64,000 nucleotides of DNA from Silurus meridionalis (taxonomy: Eukaryota > Chordata > Actinopteri > Siluriformes > Siluridae), in contig NC_060885.1 of the NCBI RefSeq assembly GCF_014805685.1, positions 16,469,632 to 16,533,631 of the forward strand, given 5' to 3'. Under the pieces are notes generated by a model. The model did not search any database and was not told where the DNA came from. It saw only the letters and a list, made by a program, of their open reading frames with translations. The position numbers were made by a program, and so were the translations under genes. Positions 53,280 through 63,872 of this stretch are shown here, one piece after another (positions within the stretch are counted from its first letter, which is position 1; each line of letters begins with the position of its first letter).

Positions 53280-53560
53280 CCCCAGTCGATCAAGGACAAC
53301 TGGGTCAAGAATCTGTCTGACAGGGAACTTACCTAGGCTGGGACTGATGTCCTAGTGAGGGGATTAAATTTTGTGATTCCACCCCATCACAGCCCAGTAG
53401 AGGCTCTCATCACATCATGAATCTAACACCTGCAAGAACAGCATGCCATATACTGAAACATTACAACACCGGATGGGGTTTCTGCTACCCTTGCCGACAC
53501 TAAAACACCACCACGTCCAATCATCCTCAAGGCAGAAGCCCCTCAAACCTCTCTCAGGCA
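53280..53560 (+). pseudogene. Penelope-like retroelement fragment
   Basis: A frame starting near 53290 reads KDNWVKNLSDRELT, meets a TAG, then continues VLVRGLNFVIPP and ends in stops near 53418. Further right, CCGACACTAAAACACCACCA fits the downstream part in another frame. The NLSDRELT...RGLNF pattern is what I associate with the N-terminal part of fish Penelope-like elements, which encode a reverse transcriptase joined to a GIY-YIG endonuclease. Neither catalytic domain is present here. The family call is from memory. Confidence 0.6.
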
Positions 53561-55209
53561 TAGTCAACTATGTGAACTACAATATTGCCAAATGCCAGAC
53601 TCACTAAATTACCTTGGCGCCCTTTTAATACAGAACATAAATTTACTGAGGGATTAGTAGACAAGATGGAAATAGATAACATTCTAAATGGTGACATTCG
53701 AAATAATATCACGGATTGTGTTTATACCAAACATCTGTGACAGTTAAAGCTGAAAGAATCTGGAAATATATATCTTTTTGCTTTTCATGCAGATAAAAAC
53801 GAAGCTGCTGTAATGAATTTCGAAATGTTTCCTTTATTGAAATGGTCACAAAGGCATACTACAACTACTTCAAACCATTTGGTGCAATTATTCCTTTTTC
53901 TCTGATGATTGTTGTCTGTATGTGTCTGATAAAATAGTTGTTCAAGGCTTTGACAAGCTTTTTTTTTTTTTTTTATCATACATGTATTGTATCCTAGATT
54001 TCTTGACGCATATCTATCGTTGAAATGACACTTATTTTCTTAGCTGGTCATGCATTAAAACTCCTCTTGTGTCGTGCGAAATGAAGTGTGCTGTTTTTAT
54101 CTTGTCTGGAGTATGACGCTGGGTATTACTGTATGCACAAATGTACCTTTCACCTCTTACAACAGAAAAGCAAATGATTCAACACTTTGTTTCCTCTCTC
54201 ACTCACTCCTTCATAAATACTTTCCATGCTGCCTAAAAAAAATCAAAAATAATCCGGATGTGGTGCCGCTTGTTTTTTTTCCCCTCAATCGAGAAGAATT
54301 ATGACGGGAGAAGAGAACACTAGAGTGGGGAAATAGGAAAACGTGCTGAACCCCAGACGAAGCACTACAAAGCCAGATTGGGAGGACTAGGGGTAATTTT
54401 ATCTTATCCCCTCTCTAAATAATACACCAGCTCTCTCCAGACTACATAGAACACACAAAAGCTTACAAATGAAATAGGGGGACTGGTTGGATATTAGGCT
54501 CAGGTTGTTTTGCCGATATAAAGAGGATGGGGGGCCTCTTGCGCACTTGTGTTAGCTGCTCATGAGCTGGGTTCGAGCCGTGGCTGGAGTGTACATTTCA
54601 TTAGTCTTCTCTCCTCTGGGGAGCGCTTGAAAGGATGTGGTGCGCCGTGCTGAAGAGAGCAGTATTAGATTATGAGGCGAGAGATTTGAGAGCACTAGCA
54701 CGTAATTGGTAATTGGTCACCACTCCTTTTAATATCTGCACCTCTGGCACGTGACCGGCGGGAGAGTGCGGCCCACACATTATCCAATTCCCGGCCCTCT
54801 CCTTACTCTCCTTTATTCTCTCATTCTCTCTCTCACCCATCCTCCTTAATTCAGCCATCTGTAGTCTAGCCATTCATAGGTGAGGAGAATAGGGGTTAGA
54901 CATGGTCCCCTTTTTGTGTGTGTGTTTGTGTGTGAGTGACAGAGAGAGTATTCTGGCTTCGTCCTAATGTTTGTACAATGTATTTCTAGGTGAATACATA
55001 CTCTGTATTTTGGTGACTTTTGTACACTTACTGCATGTATGAATCACAGTCACTATGACATGTTTCACTCTCTGCAGGTTAGCTTGGGGCACGTCTATAA
55101 ATGGATAACATATTCATAAGTACCTTTAACTGTGAGCTGATGGCTGGCTCAGGAAAGCGCTTGCAAACTTTTCTTATGGATCCATTTCCGCCTAACTTGT
55201 TTCATAGGA

Positions 55210-55211
<2 letters not shown>
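53561..55211. other. Intronic non-coding DNA
   Basis: The block 54690-54770 (GCACGTAATTGGTAATTGG, CACGTGACC) is unique and could be regulatory. A T-tract lies near 53961. No exon was recognised. Confidence 0.45.

Positions 55212-55255
<44 letters not shown>
55212..55255. repeat. (TG)n microsatellite
   Basis: A TG array of about 44 bases. Confidence 0.97.
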
Positions 55256-55256
<1 letters not shown>

Positions 55257-55435
55257 TTAGTGATTTTCACAGCATTTAATATTCCCACTGTGTTGACTGC
55301 AAGTAATTGTTTTTTCTTAGGGCATTTCTTAGACATTTGCTTGAGGCTGATGTTTGGCACAGAGACTACAATAATCTGTGAGCACTTTTCCACCCACCTC
55401 TCGCCTACACACTCCATTCATTTCCACCAGCTTTA

Positions 55436-55620
55436 AAGCGAATGCACCAACCCTAATATTATCAGGATTGGCACTTTAAAGTGGGCTTTTGCTTTTGTGT
55501 CCTATAAATGATCCAATTGACTGGAGCCATTAGAGGGTCGGGCATGGCCGCCTGGTGTGGCCTTCAGCCATTCGGCTTATGTGCAGTGATTACTCTGCTC
55601 TGATGGTCTCTGTGTAGCCC
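55436..55620. promoter_or_regulatory. Candidate conserved non-coding element
   Basis: A unique, repeat-free block with ACCCTAATATTATCAGGATT, GATCCAATTGACTGGAG and GGCATGGCCGCCTGGTGTGG. The TCCAATTGACTGGAG 15-mer also occurs at 50633-50647. This is a pattern-based suggestion only. Confidence 0.25.
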
Positions 55621-55964
55621 TCGTACCTTTAGAGCAGCCCTGTACATCAGGTCACCATGAAAGCAACTGAGGTTTGGAACAGATATGCTGCTGGTGCTAC
55701 TGCAAGGCATGTATGTGTGTGTGAAATGGGCCGATTATAGCACTCTTGAGATTTGTCCAGACAGGCTTTTCCCTTTCTCTTTTTACTGCTGACAAGCATT
55801 CGAGCTATAGTATGTTCTCCCAGTAAGGAACTGTATTCACAAAATCTTAAAGCTTGAAAGCATTTTAAAAGGAATTCATGGTAATAATGTTGGTTTTGGG
55901 TTTGTGCTTATTTGTACATTTCCAATTTTTTTTTTATTGTGATAATGATGATTTCTTTCACTTT

Positions 55965-55970
<6 letters not shown>

Positions 55971-56025
<55 letters not shown>

Positions 56026-56035
56026 CTCTCTCTCT
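55971..56035. repeat. (TC)n microsatellite, imperfect
   Basis: A CT array with TTTC interruptions towards its right end. Confidence 0.95.
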
Positions 56036-56264
56036 GTTTTTTCTCTGTCTCTCTGTCTTGCAATAGGTTGTAATTTCAGTGACATGTGATTTACTATGTG
56101 ACTTCAAAAGTGATTATGTTTGCTTATGGAAACATGCTCTATGATTATTGCCTCCACTGCCCATGAACAATCATGAACAATGTTGTCATGAATAATCTAG
56201 AGCCAATAGTCCACCCCTTCCATACTGGACCACCCAGGCTTGTAGCAGACTATGTACATTCATA

Positions 56265-56780
56265 TACACCGACCAGACATAACTTTATGGCCACTGATCA
56301 GGCATATCATTATGGCCACATGCCCAATATTGTGTTGTTTCTATTTTTGCTATCTAAATAGTCCTGACCCATCTAGCATTTACACCTTTAACTTCTTCAG
56401 CAATTTGAGCTACAGTAGCTTGTCTGTTGGATCGGACCATATAGTCCAGCCTTCACTCCCCACGTGCATCAATGAGCCTCGGCCACTCATGTCACCGGTT
56501 CACCACTGTTCCTTCCTTAGACCATTTTTGATAGATAATGATCACTTCAGTTTTAGAGATGCTCTGTTCCAGTCATCTAGACATCACAATTTGGCCCTTG
56601 TCAAACTCACTAAAATCCTCAGCTTGCCCATTTTTCCGGTTCCTAACACATCAACTTTAAGCACAAAATGTTCATTTGCAAAAATGTTTCCAAAATGTTT
56701 CATTATGAAAAGATAATCAGTGTTATTCACTTCACCTGTCATCATGTTATAATTTCATAATGTTATGCATGGTCAGTGTA
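56265..56780 (-). mobile_element. Internally deleted Tc1-like element, family B, 516 bp
   Basis: Both ends are visible. The left starts TACACCGACC and the right finishes GGTCAGTGTA, whose complement is TACACTGACC. Each starts or ends with TA, as expected for Tc1/mariner insertion. Inside, read on the minus strand, are blocks of a fish Tc1-like transposase gene: AGGGCCAAATTGTGATGTCT, a GATGCACGTGGGG block, then GCTACTGTAGCTCAAATTGC. The sequence then jumps to a piece next to the far end, so the catalytic core was deleted. It cannot encode a transposase but still has both termini. Confidence 0.8.
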
Positions 56781-56899
56781 AATGTACTCATTTAATGACA
56801 TTTACAAATGTGCTGGCACACTTCATCTTTAAGCATTGATGAAAGGTAATTTGGCAATTTAGCTGAAATTGTGCTCAAATTTGGCTAATAGATGCAATA

Positions 56900-57340
56900 A
56901 AATTACAGGCTGTGTTAATCAGAATACATGTACACCTCCTCATCAATACAATAATCCAAACAACCAATCGTGGAAGCAGAGCAGTGCATAATATCAACCA
57001 GATACTGGTTGCTACCAGAATGTCTGGTTTTCAGTATTGCAGAAACCTTGGGATTTTTGCACACAACAGTCTCTTGAGTTCACACAAAACGGTGCTAGAA
57101 AAAAAACATCCAGTGAGCAGCAATTCTGCCTGTCCAAAGGTGAGGGATTAGAAAATGGCCAGACTGATTGAAGCTGACAGGAAGGTTACAGTAACCACTG
57201 TTTACATCTGTACTGAGCAGAAAAGTATTCCAAAATGCACATAACATTGAATCCTAAAAGGGGGATGCACTACACAGCAAATGAACACATCAGGTTCCTT
57301 TCCTGTCAGTCAGACCTTGAGTCTACCAGTGCAGTGGTCA
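56900..57340 (+). mobile_element. Tc1-like transposon remnant, family A, 5' half
   Basis: Contains ATCAATACAATAATCCAAAC, GGTTGCTACCAGAATGTCTG and CACACAACAGTCTCTTGAG. It continues with ACATCCAGTGAGCAGCAATT, AATGGCCAGACTGATTGAAG and TACTGAGCAGAAAAG. The order matches the other family A copies. It lies about 120 bases from the family B element and ends before the catalytic region. Confidence 0.75.
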
Positions 57341-58679
57341 CAGGTTCACTATAACTAAAAGATTGAAATAATATTACCGAGTCATTTTCCATTTCTCCAT
57401 TTTTGACATTTTCATTTACTGTATTAAAAACAAAGCAATGTATTATTTTGTGCCCTGTTTACTGAGCAGTGTAACTTGTTAGCTTGAATCTTAAGTGTTA
57501 TTCAGTTTTAGTCGCAGTACACATGAAAAGCAATTAAAAGTAAATCTGATTTTTTTTTCTTTTTTTCTTTCTATTGAACGGATTGTCCTAATACTGTGCT
57601 GCCGGATCCAGGTCAGACTCAAGCTGTATTATTCCCCCTTTCTGATCTTCTTCTATATAACACTCTTTTGTCTTTTATTGCTGTTTTTCATTTTTTTAAT
57701 ATACTCTGTGAGGACCTGTACATATTGTGCTCTCTGTCTTAATGCGAAAAAAAGAACTCTCCTCAATAAGAGACTTGTCTGAGAGCACAAAAAATATTGG
57801 ACTTGGAAGCAAAAAAAAAATTCAGCATTAACGAATAAGAAAATACCATTTCCATCGTCTTCACCCTTCTGCTTTTTTTTTAGGTGAGCTGTTGCACATC
57901 ACTGGTTAGGCTTGAAGGACACGTTCTCACAGGTAAATCGTATGTGCGCTCTTGGCCAGAGGGAGTTCTTGATAAGAAGCCTCTTTATCATGTTAATGTG
58001 AGTTCAGAGCCAGCCTCCAAATGCCAGGGGACTGTAGTATAACATGCTCAGGGGGACAGCGGGCACACCCGGCCAGTGTACCTGGAGAGTAAAACTAAAT
58101 ACAAACAACTGACCCTGAGAGGGAAACAGCAGAATGTCAGAATCCCAACCACTGACTTAATGTGAAAAGACTGCTTTAAGATTACAGGTTCGGTAAGAGA
58201 AATGTCGCTGATAGCAACACAACAAATTATGAGTCTTGGATGCAATTTTGGAGAACCAAGATTTCCGCAAAAAACGTAAGCTTTGCAAAAACAGATTGCC
58301 ACTGTGACATTTTAGAAAGGTGAATGGAGATAAAAGAGATAACATTTGGCATGCTGTCAGTTTCTCTGAACAATTCTGTAGAAATGTTAAAAGGGCTTCA
58401 ATGCTGCCACTGTTTTTGCTGGTGGAGGTGTGACCAGAGAGAGTAGTTCAAGAGCATATAGGCAATGATGAGCTGAAGGAAAAGAATGAGAGGAGATCGA
58501 GAAAGTCAGGAGGTTTATTGTGTAGTTCATTTAGAGTGAGGCAATGAAGATTTGGGCTTCTTACCAGAAGGATCACGTGTGCGTTTCTAAAACCGCTGTT
58601 ACAAAGTTTGAGGACCGAACATGTTCCTCACTAACAATGTGCACAAAGACTTGGTTTGCTAACCTTGGTCCGAACTCTG
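57341..58679. other. Intronic non-coding DNA
   Basis: The AT- and T-rich segment 57540-57700 gives a hydrophobic frame by composition. No exon or transposon was recognised. Confidence 0.45.
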
Positions 58680-59545
58680 TAGTGGCTAGTTCATGTGAAA
58701 AATGATTGCTTATGCTCCCTGTACCAATGTTTTTCATAATGTGAGCCAGATTAATCTTGGCATTGTCTTCCTGGTATACAGTTTGTCTGTGTCATCAGGG
58801 GGGAAAAAAATCCATTGATGTGATTACCTGGTCATTCGGTACATTCAGGTACTCAGCTGACCACATTTTTTTGCCGCATAATGTTGTTGAGCTGAGGCCT
58901 GACCAATTGCAGCAACCTCAGAACACTGCCTCCAGAGGCTTGAACAGTAGGCAGTATGCATTAAAAGTTTCCATTCCTACCCTGACACGGTCATCACTTT
59001 GGAATAGGATGACTCTGGACCCAGACGTCATGACCTTTTGCAATGCTATACAGTATATTGAAGTCAGGTTTTTTTTCCTATTAGCCTCATTATCAGTTGA
59101 CTTTCTTGCTGCCACACAAAAGTAAATTCCCAATTCTTTTAGTTCTTGTTTTGCTCTTACTTTTACCACCAACACAGCAGTGAGTTCTCCTGTTCAATTT
59201 TTTATAATGTGACTTCACCAAGTGAGATAATTTACAATTTGTTTCAAAATACACCTGCAAAGTAGACTACTATCCTTTCAGGTTATAATGATGTGCTTAT
59301 AATAATGTGTGAGAGTTCTCAACCCATGTCCAGTTATTTTAGCAATTTTCTTAGTTGTTTTCTTTCCAGGGTAATAATCTGCCCCTTCTGAAATGCAGTC
59401 TGAAACATCTTTTCCATGCCCACCATATCTGTTATCTAACATAGATGTTCAAGGAAAAACTTCAAACAGGAGAAAATACACTGTGTCAGTTAGGGTTAAT
59501 GAATAGTTGGCAGTTAAATCATATTTCACACTGCCTATACACTGC
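58680..59545 (-). mobile_element. Tc1-like transposon remnant, family C
   Basis: A third Tc1-like family, read on the minus strand. On the + strand the blocks are AATCTTGGCATTGTCTTCCT, AAATCCATTGATGTGATTAC, TACCTGGTCATTC and CAGGTACTCAGCTGACC. They continue with CACTTTGGAATAGGATGACT, CAGACGTCATGACCTTTTGC, GTGTCAGTTAGGGTTAATGA and an ACACTGCCTATACACTGC end. Most of the original gene length is represented but heavily mutated. The 122-codon + strand frame at 58757-59125 lies antisense to it and is not a gene. Confidence 0.7.
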
Positions 59546-61165
59546 AAATAATGATCATTGTTGATTGTCTCTTAGTCTCTTTTGTCATGTTGTTTGGATG
59601 TGTGTTTTTACATTCAAACAATGAATATTTTTCAGCCAATGTCTGATCATGCAGCACCCTCATAATCAGCAGTTATCCTTATTATCATCATTACTTTTAT
59701 TTAGTTAGTTATTATTTATGTAGTCTGAGTGTTTTTTAATGACACATGGAGCCAGTGACTGCAGAAAACGGGAGAGTTATATGACAGCTTTGCGCAGAAC
59801 TTTATTATGCTCAGTTTCATCAGTGTTTCCACATACCTACGTGCTCCAGATTCTGAAAAGATCATCTGTCATCTGTGCACACTAATTAATCCACATAAAA
59901 AAAAAATCAAACAAACTGTTCTACAATACTGTTCTGATCATGCAATAACTTGTGATTTAGATAAGTATAAATAGGAGACCAAAATCAATTCAGGAAATAA
60001 AAAATACTTATACAGTAATATATAGAAAATGTAAAAATATGATTATGTGACAGGTTTTTCCCTGGCTGCCCCAAATACTTCTTGTCTGTTACTTCAGACA
60101 CTTTGCAATGCACCTGTTTTTCTTTTTATAGACTTCTTTTTTAGAGACAATTTTAGACAAAGTAACTAGATTTTTAAAGAGTCTTGTCCAAATGAGCTGT
60201 AAAAGAGACCCTTTTTAGAGTCTCCATTTTAACAAAAAGCCCTGAATCATCTGTGCTCATCTACACCTATGTTCTGTTTTCTACTCCACCTCTCTTGTGT
60301 GGCAGACAACTGAGATTTTTATCCTGTTCTGAAAAACAAAAACATGAGATGAAGTGATTGGACAAAGATTATGCTACATACAGCCTGGACCTAAAACTAA
60401 TTTTAGAAGTGCCCAAAGTATTCTTTATTATTCATAGTTTCAGTAAGTCCAATCCGGTGGTCCCTTAAATCCTACTTTACGTTTCGTTTTATTTCCCCCA
60501 TTCTGAGGCAAATGTCAAAACAAGACCGTAATGAGTTTCCAAATCCATACGTACAGACACAAAGACTCGGGTGCATAGGCTTGCGTAGACAAACACACCG
60601 TGCTGAGATGACAGCTGTTCATAAGAGGGGAAGATGCATCAGCACCTCAGTGGCTGTTTGTGAATAATTTAAATGCGAGTGCTTAGTCACACCAGTGGGA
60701 AACAGGCAATAATGTGAGCAAACATCATTTAGTCTTTAAGAGCTTTTTTATGACTACTTTGATGGAGATAGTGGGAGAGAAACAAGAGGGACGTCTGCAT
60801 GTTGAGGTGAGAAAATGCGAGGTTAGGAGTAGGTCAAAGATTGAGTTTTTTGGGTTTTTTTTTTTCTTTTTTCAAAGGATGAAAGCTGGGTTAGTGTGTC
60901 TAAAAAGCTAACCCACTAAACAAGTCAGAGAAATGTAGAGAGAGCGAAATAGGGGAAGAGATAAAGGATGAGGACAACATTAACCTTAATTAAGCTGGGC
61001 AAACGACTTGTTCACTTAGCCTAGAGCTAATGTAGATCGATCTTACACTCCTTTTTGTGCCCTCTTTTTTCCTCTCACTCACTCAAGTGTATATATTGTA
61101 TAGTATTTTTTTTCCCACTGTGCAACTTTTGTTCAGATAATAATTGAAGTAGTACTACTTTATGC

Positions 61166-61169
<4 letters not shown>
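59546..61169. other. Intronic non-coding DNA
   Basis: The block 60600-60720 (GATGACAGCTGTTCATAAGA and following) is unique and could be regulatory. A T-tract lies near 60856. No exon was recognised. Confidence 0.45.

Positions 61170-61218
<49 letters not shown>
61170..61218. repeat. (TG)n microsatellite
   Basis: A pure TG array of about 49 bases. Confidence 0.97.
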
Positions 61219-61219
<1 letters not shown>

Positions 61220-61881
61220 GCTGTTGGTACTCAGTACCAGGGCATCTGTAAGAGACACAAGGGGATCTCTCTGATGCAAGGGGACGCAATGGCAGAGAAG
61301 AGTGGCGCCAATCCCTCTGCATCTCTACTTAACAGGGCACACACATGGGTGTTTACAGCAAATCAAGCATCTCCGGCTATCCTTTACACATCATAGTCAT
61401 TGACCATGCCTGTCACTCAGCATGGCTACTCAGTCAAGTCCACTTTCACCCTTTTCACTGTTCATGGTTTCAATTCTCACCTTTGTGCATCTGTTCTTGT
61501 GCATAGGTGTGTTTGTATTTGTGTGTGTGTGTATGTGTGTCTCAGAGAGATTGTGAGCACACAAGAGGGAGCCGGAATGCGTTGACAGGCTGTCAGTCGT
61601 TACGTACATCTCTTCATTAGCATGACAGAGGAGCAGCACTGCCAAAGCAGTTAGTCACAAGAATCAGTGCTGTCACAACACATTACAGGAGCACAGCTTT
61701 CTAATGGAAGCTGCACTAAAGACAAACACAGCCCAAGATTGTTAACTGTTCTCAAAGCACTCTGGGGATATACTGATCTTTCTTTTTCAATCCTTCTTAT
61801 TTGTCTTTCTTACTTTCTTTCTTTTTTTCTTGCTCCCTCTTTCTCTTTGTCTTTATTCTCTCTGTCCTTAGCTCTGTGTTC
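61219..61881. other. Intronic non-coding DNA
   Basis: Unique sequence, pyrimidine-rich at 61790-61870. No exon was recognised. Confidence 0.45.
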
Positions 61882-62028
61882 GGTTATGTAGCTCTATATT
61901 GTGTGATGTTGCTCTATGTTGTTTTATGTAGCGCCAGGGTTCTGGAGGAACGTTGTCTCATTTCCCTGTGTACTGCGTCAGCTTTATATGGTTGAAATGA
62001 CAAAAAAAGCTTCTTGACTTGACTTTTC
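61882..62028 (+). repeat. Interspersed repeat 3' part ending TTGACTTGACTT
   Basis: Contains GTTATGTAGCTCTATATTGT, GTTCTGGAGGAACGTTGTCT and GGTTGAAATGACAAAAAAAG. It ends CTTCTTGACTTGACTT. This is a familiar fish retroelement or SINE tail. The terminal TTGACTTGACTT is shared with 10772-10842, but the bodies differ. Confidence 0.6.
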
Positions 62029-62246
62029 CATCTCTCTCTCTCTTCATTTTCCCTGCATCAGCTCATCACTCGTTTTAGCTACCAGACCACTAAAGCGTGT
62101 CTTCACTCTGAGCTCTTGTCTCCGTCTTGCTTTTATTTTTACAATTAAAATGCTACTTTCTGTCATATTAACTGTCTTAGTAGAAATGGGTTATCTGAAC
62201 CTCATAATGTAATTTCCTCCCTGCTAACCCTTAATCGCTCCTTATC

Positions 62247-62249
<3 letters not shown>

Positions 62250-62301
<52 letters not shown>
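62250..62301. repeat. (TC)n microsatellite
   Basis: A pure CT array of about 50 bases. Confidence 0.97.
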
Positions 62302-62303
<2 letters not shown>

Positions 62304-62559
62304 CTTGTCTTGTTGCATGTATTTCCTGATTCACCACATTGAGCATTGCTCTGTGTTCATTATCACCTCACGAGTGAGCCTGATGTAATTTTTGCAGGAA
62401 GTTTGATTCATTTGATATCGCTTTTCTCTGGAGATTTTAGTCACAAGCCCTGATTGTAAACAGTTATAAACAGCTCTCTCTCACACATCTTCCCTCCCTC
62501 ACGCATTCTACATTGCACATCACATAGCCTCCCCTTTTCATTTCTCCTCACTCCTTATA

Positions 62560-63015
62560 TCTCCTCTGCTTCTGCTCTACCTTTCCTTTTCCTTCTTTAT
62601 CTTTCCTCTGCTTTTCTCTTCTCTTATTTGCCTTTCTCTATCTCTTCTCTTCACGTCTCTTCTTTTCTCTTCACTCCTTTCCTCACCTTTACTTCTCTCT
62701 ACCTCTTTTCTCCTCTCCTCTCTCTCCTCTCCTCTTCTCTTCTCTTCTCTTCTCTTCTCTTCTCTTCACTTCTCTTCTTTCCTCACCTTTACTTTTCTCT
62801 ACCTCTTCTTCCCTCTCCTCTTCTCTCCTCTGCTCGCCTCCACTTTTTTGTTCCGCTCCTCTTTTCTGCCTCTTTTTTACCCTCCTCTCCTCTCCTCTCC
62901 TCTCCTCTCCTCTCCTCTCCTCTCCTCTCCTCTCCTCCTCTCCTCTCCTCTCCTCTCCTCTCATCTCCTGTATTTCTCCTCTGCCTCTCCTGTACTCTTC
63001 TCTACCTTTCCTCCC
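62560..63015. repeat. Long polypyrimidine tract with (CTCCT)n and (CTTCT)n arrays
   Basis: About 450 bases that are almost purely C and T on the + strand. They include a CTTCT array near 62735-62770 and a regular CTCCT array at about 62882-62965. The Ser/Leu/Pro frame and the opposite Arg/Glu frame come from the repeat. Confidence 0.95.
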
Positions 63016-63702
63016 CTGAACTCTTCAAATAATTAATAACTTGGAGGGAAAAGTACTTCATTCTGTAATTACACAGCAATACCAATGGGTACAAAAAACA
63101 AAACATTAATGATTTGAACTTTACAACTGCACAAAATCAGATCAAACCTTTCTGCAGCATTTGTGCTCGGGCGATCATTGCATTCTGTCACAAAAGACGA
63201 TAGACCATGTAACCACATGAAATGCACAAGCCCCTGCAGCACAGTGAGTCTATGAATGGGCTAAAAATAAGCCAAATGTCCATTTGGAACAAGTTCATTC
63301 TAACACTCTGCAAATGTGTAGTATTCTGTATTGAATATATTAAATAAAAATGAATGAGCTGAATGAGTCATGGATGCACAGGATTGTGAATGAACACCAG
63401 GCACACACAATGCGCAAAAGGAGCGAGGTGGGGCTAAAGGACGTTTAATAAATTTTCTCATAAAAATGTTCTCACAGTATAAATTGCTATTAGTGAAAGA
63501 ACAGAAATATTGCCAGATGTTAATATTATTTTGAGGGGACATACTGAAATCATAGCACTCTTAATTTTATGAAAGTATTGTATCAAAAAGCAGTTAATAG
63601 CAGTGGCTGAGCAGTTTCATCACGGGGAACAGCTGTAAGAAAAATAACCTTTATCTCTTTTTCCAGTTTTCTTTTTATTTTATATATAAAATATATATTT
63701 GT

Positions 63703-63704
<2 letters not shown>
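63016..63704. other. AT-rich non-coding DNA
   Basis: No feature recognised. Confidence 0.5.

Positions 63705-63759
<55 letters not shown>
63705..63759. repeat. (CA)n microsatellite
   Basis: A pure CA array of about 55 bases. Confidence 0.97.
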
Positions 63760-63762
<3 letters not shown>

Positions 63763-63782
63763 TAATGTAAAACAAGCTTTGC

Positions 63783-63872
63783 GCAACTAAGCAACTGCAT
63801 TGAGAGCAATGCAGTTGATGCAGTTGCTCAATGCAGTTGCTTTGAGCAACTAAGCAACTGCCTTGAGCATTG
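63783..63872. repeat. Clustered direct and inverted repeats of GCAACTGCATTG
   Basis: GCAACTAAGCAACTGC occurs at 63783 and again at 63846. CAACTGCATTG (63792-63802) can pair with CAATGCAGTTG (63807-63817) across an AGAG loop. CAATGCAGTTGC at 63829-63840 offers a second partner. Class is unknown. Confidence 0.85.

Noticed and set aside
58757..59125. A 122-codon + strand frame
   Set aside because: It is antisense to a Tc1-like remnant and lacks coding features.
62628..63032. A 134-codon Ser/Leu/Pro frame and an opposite Arg/Glu frame
   Set aside because: Both are translations of the polypyrimidine tract.
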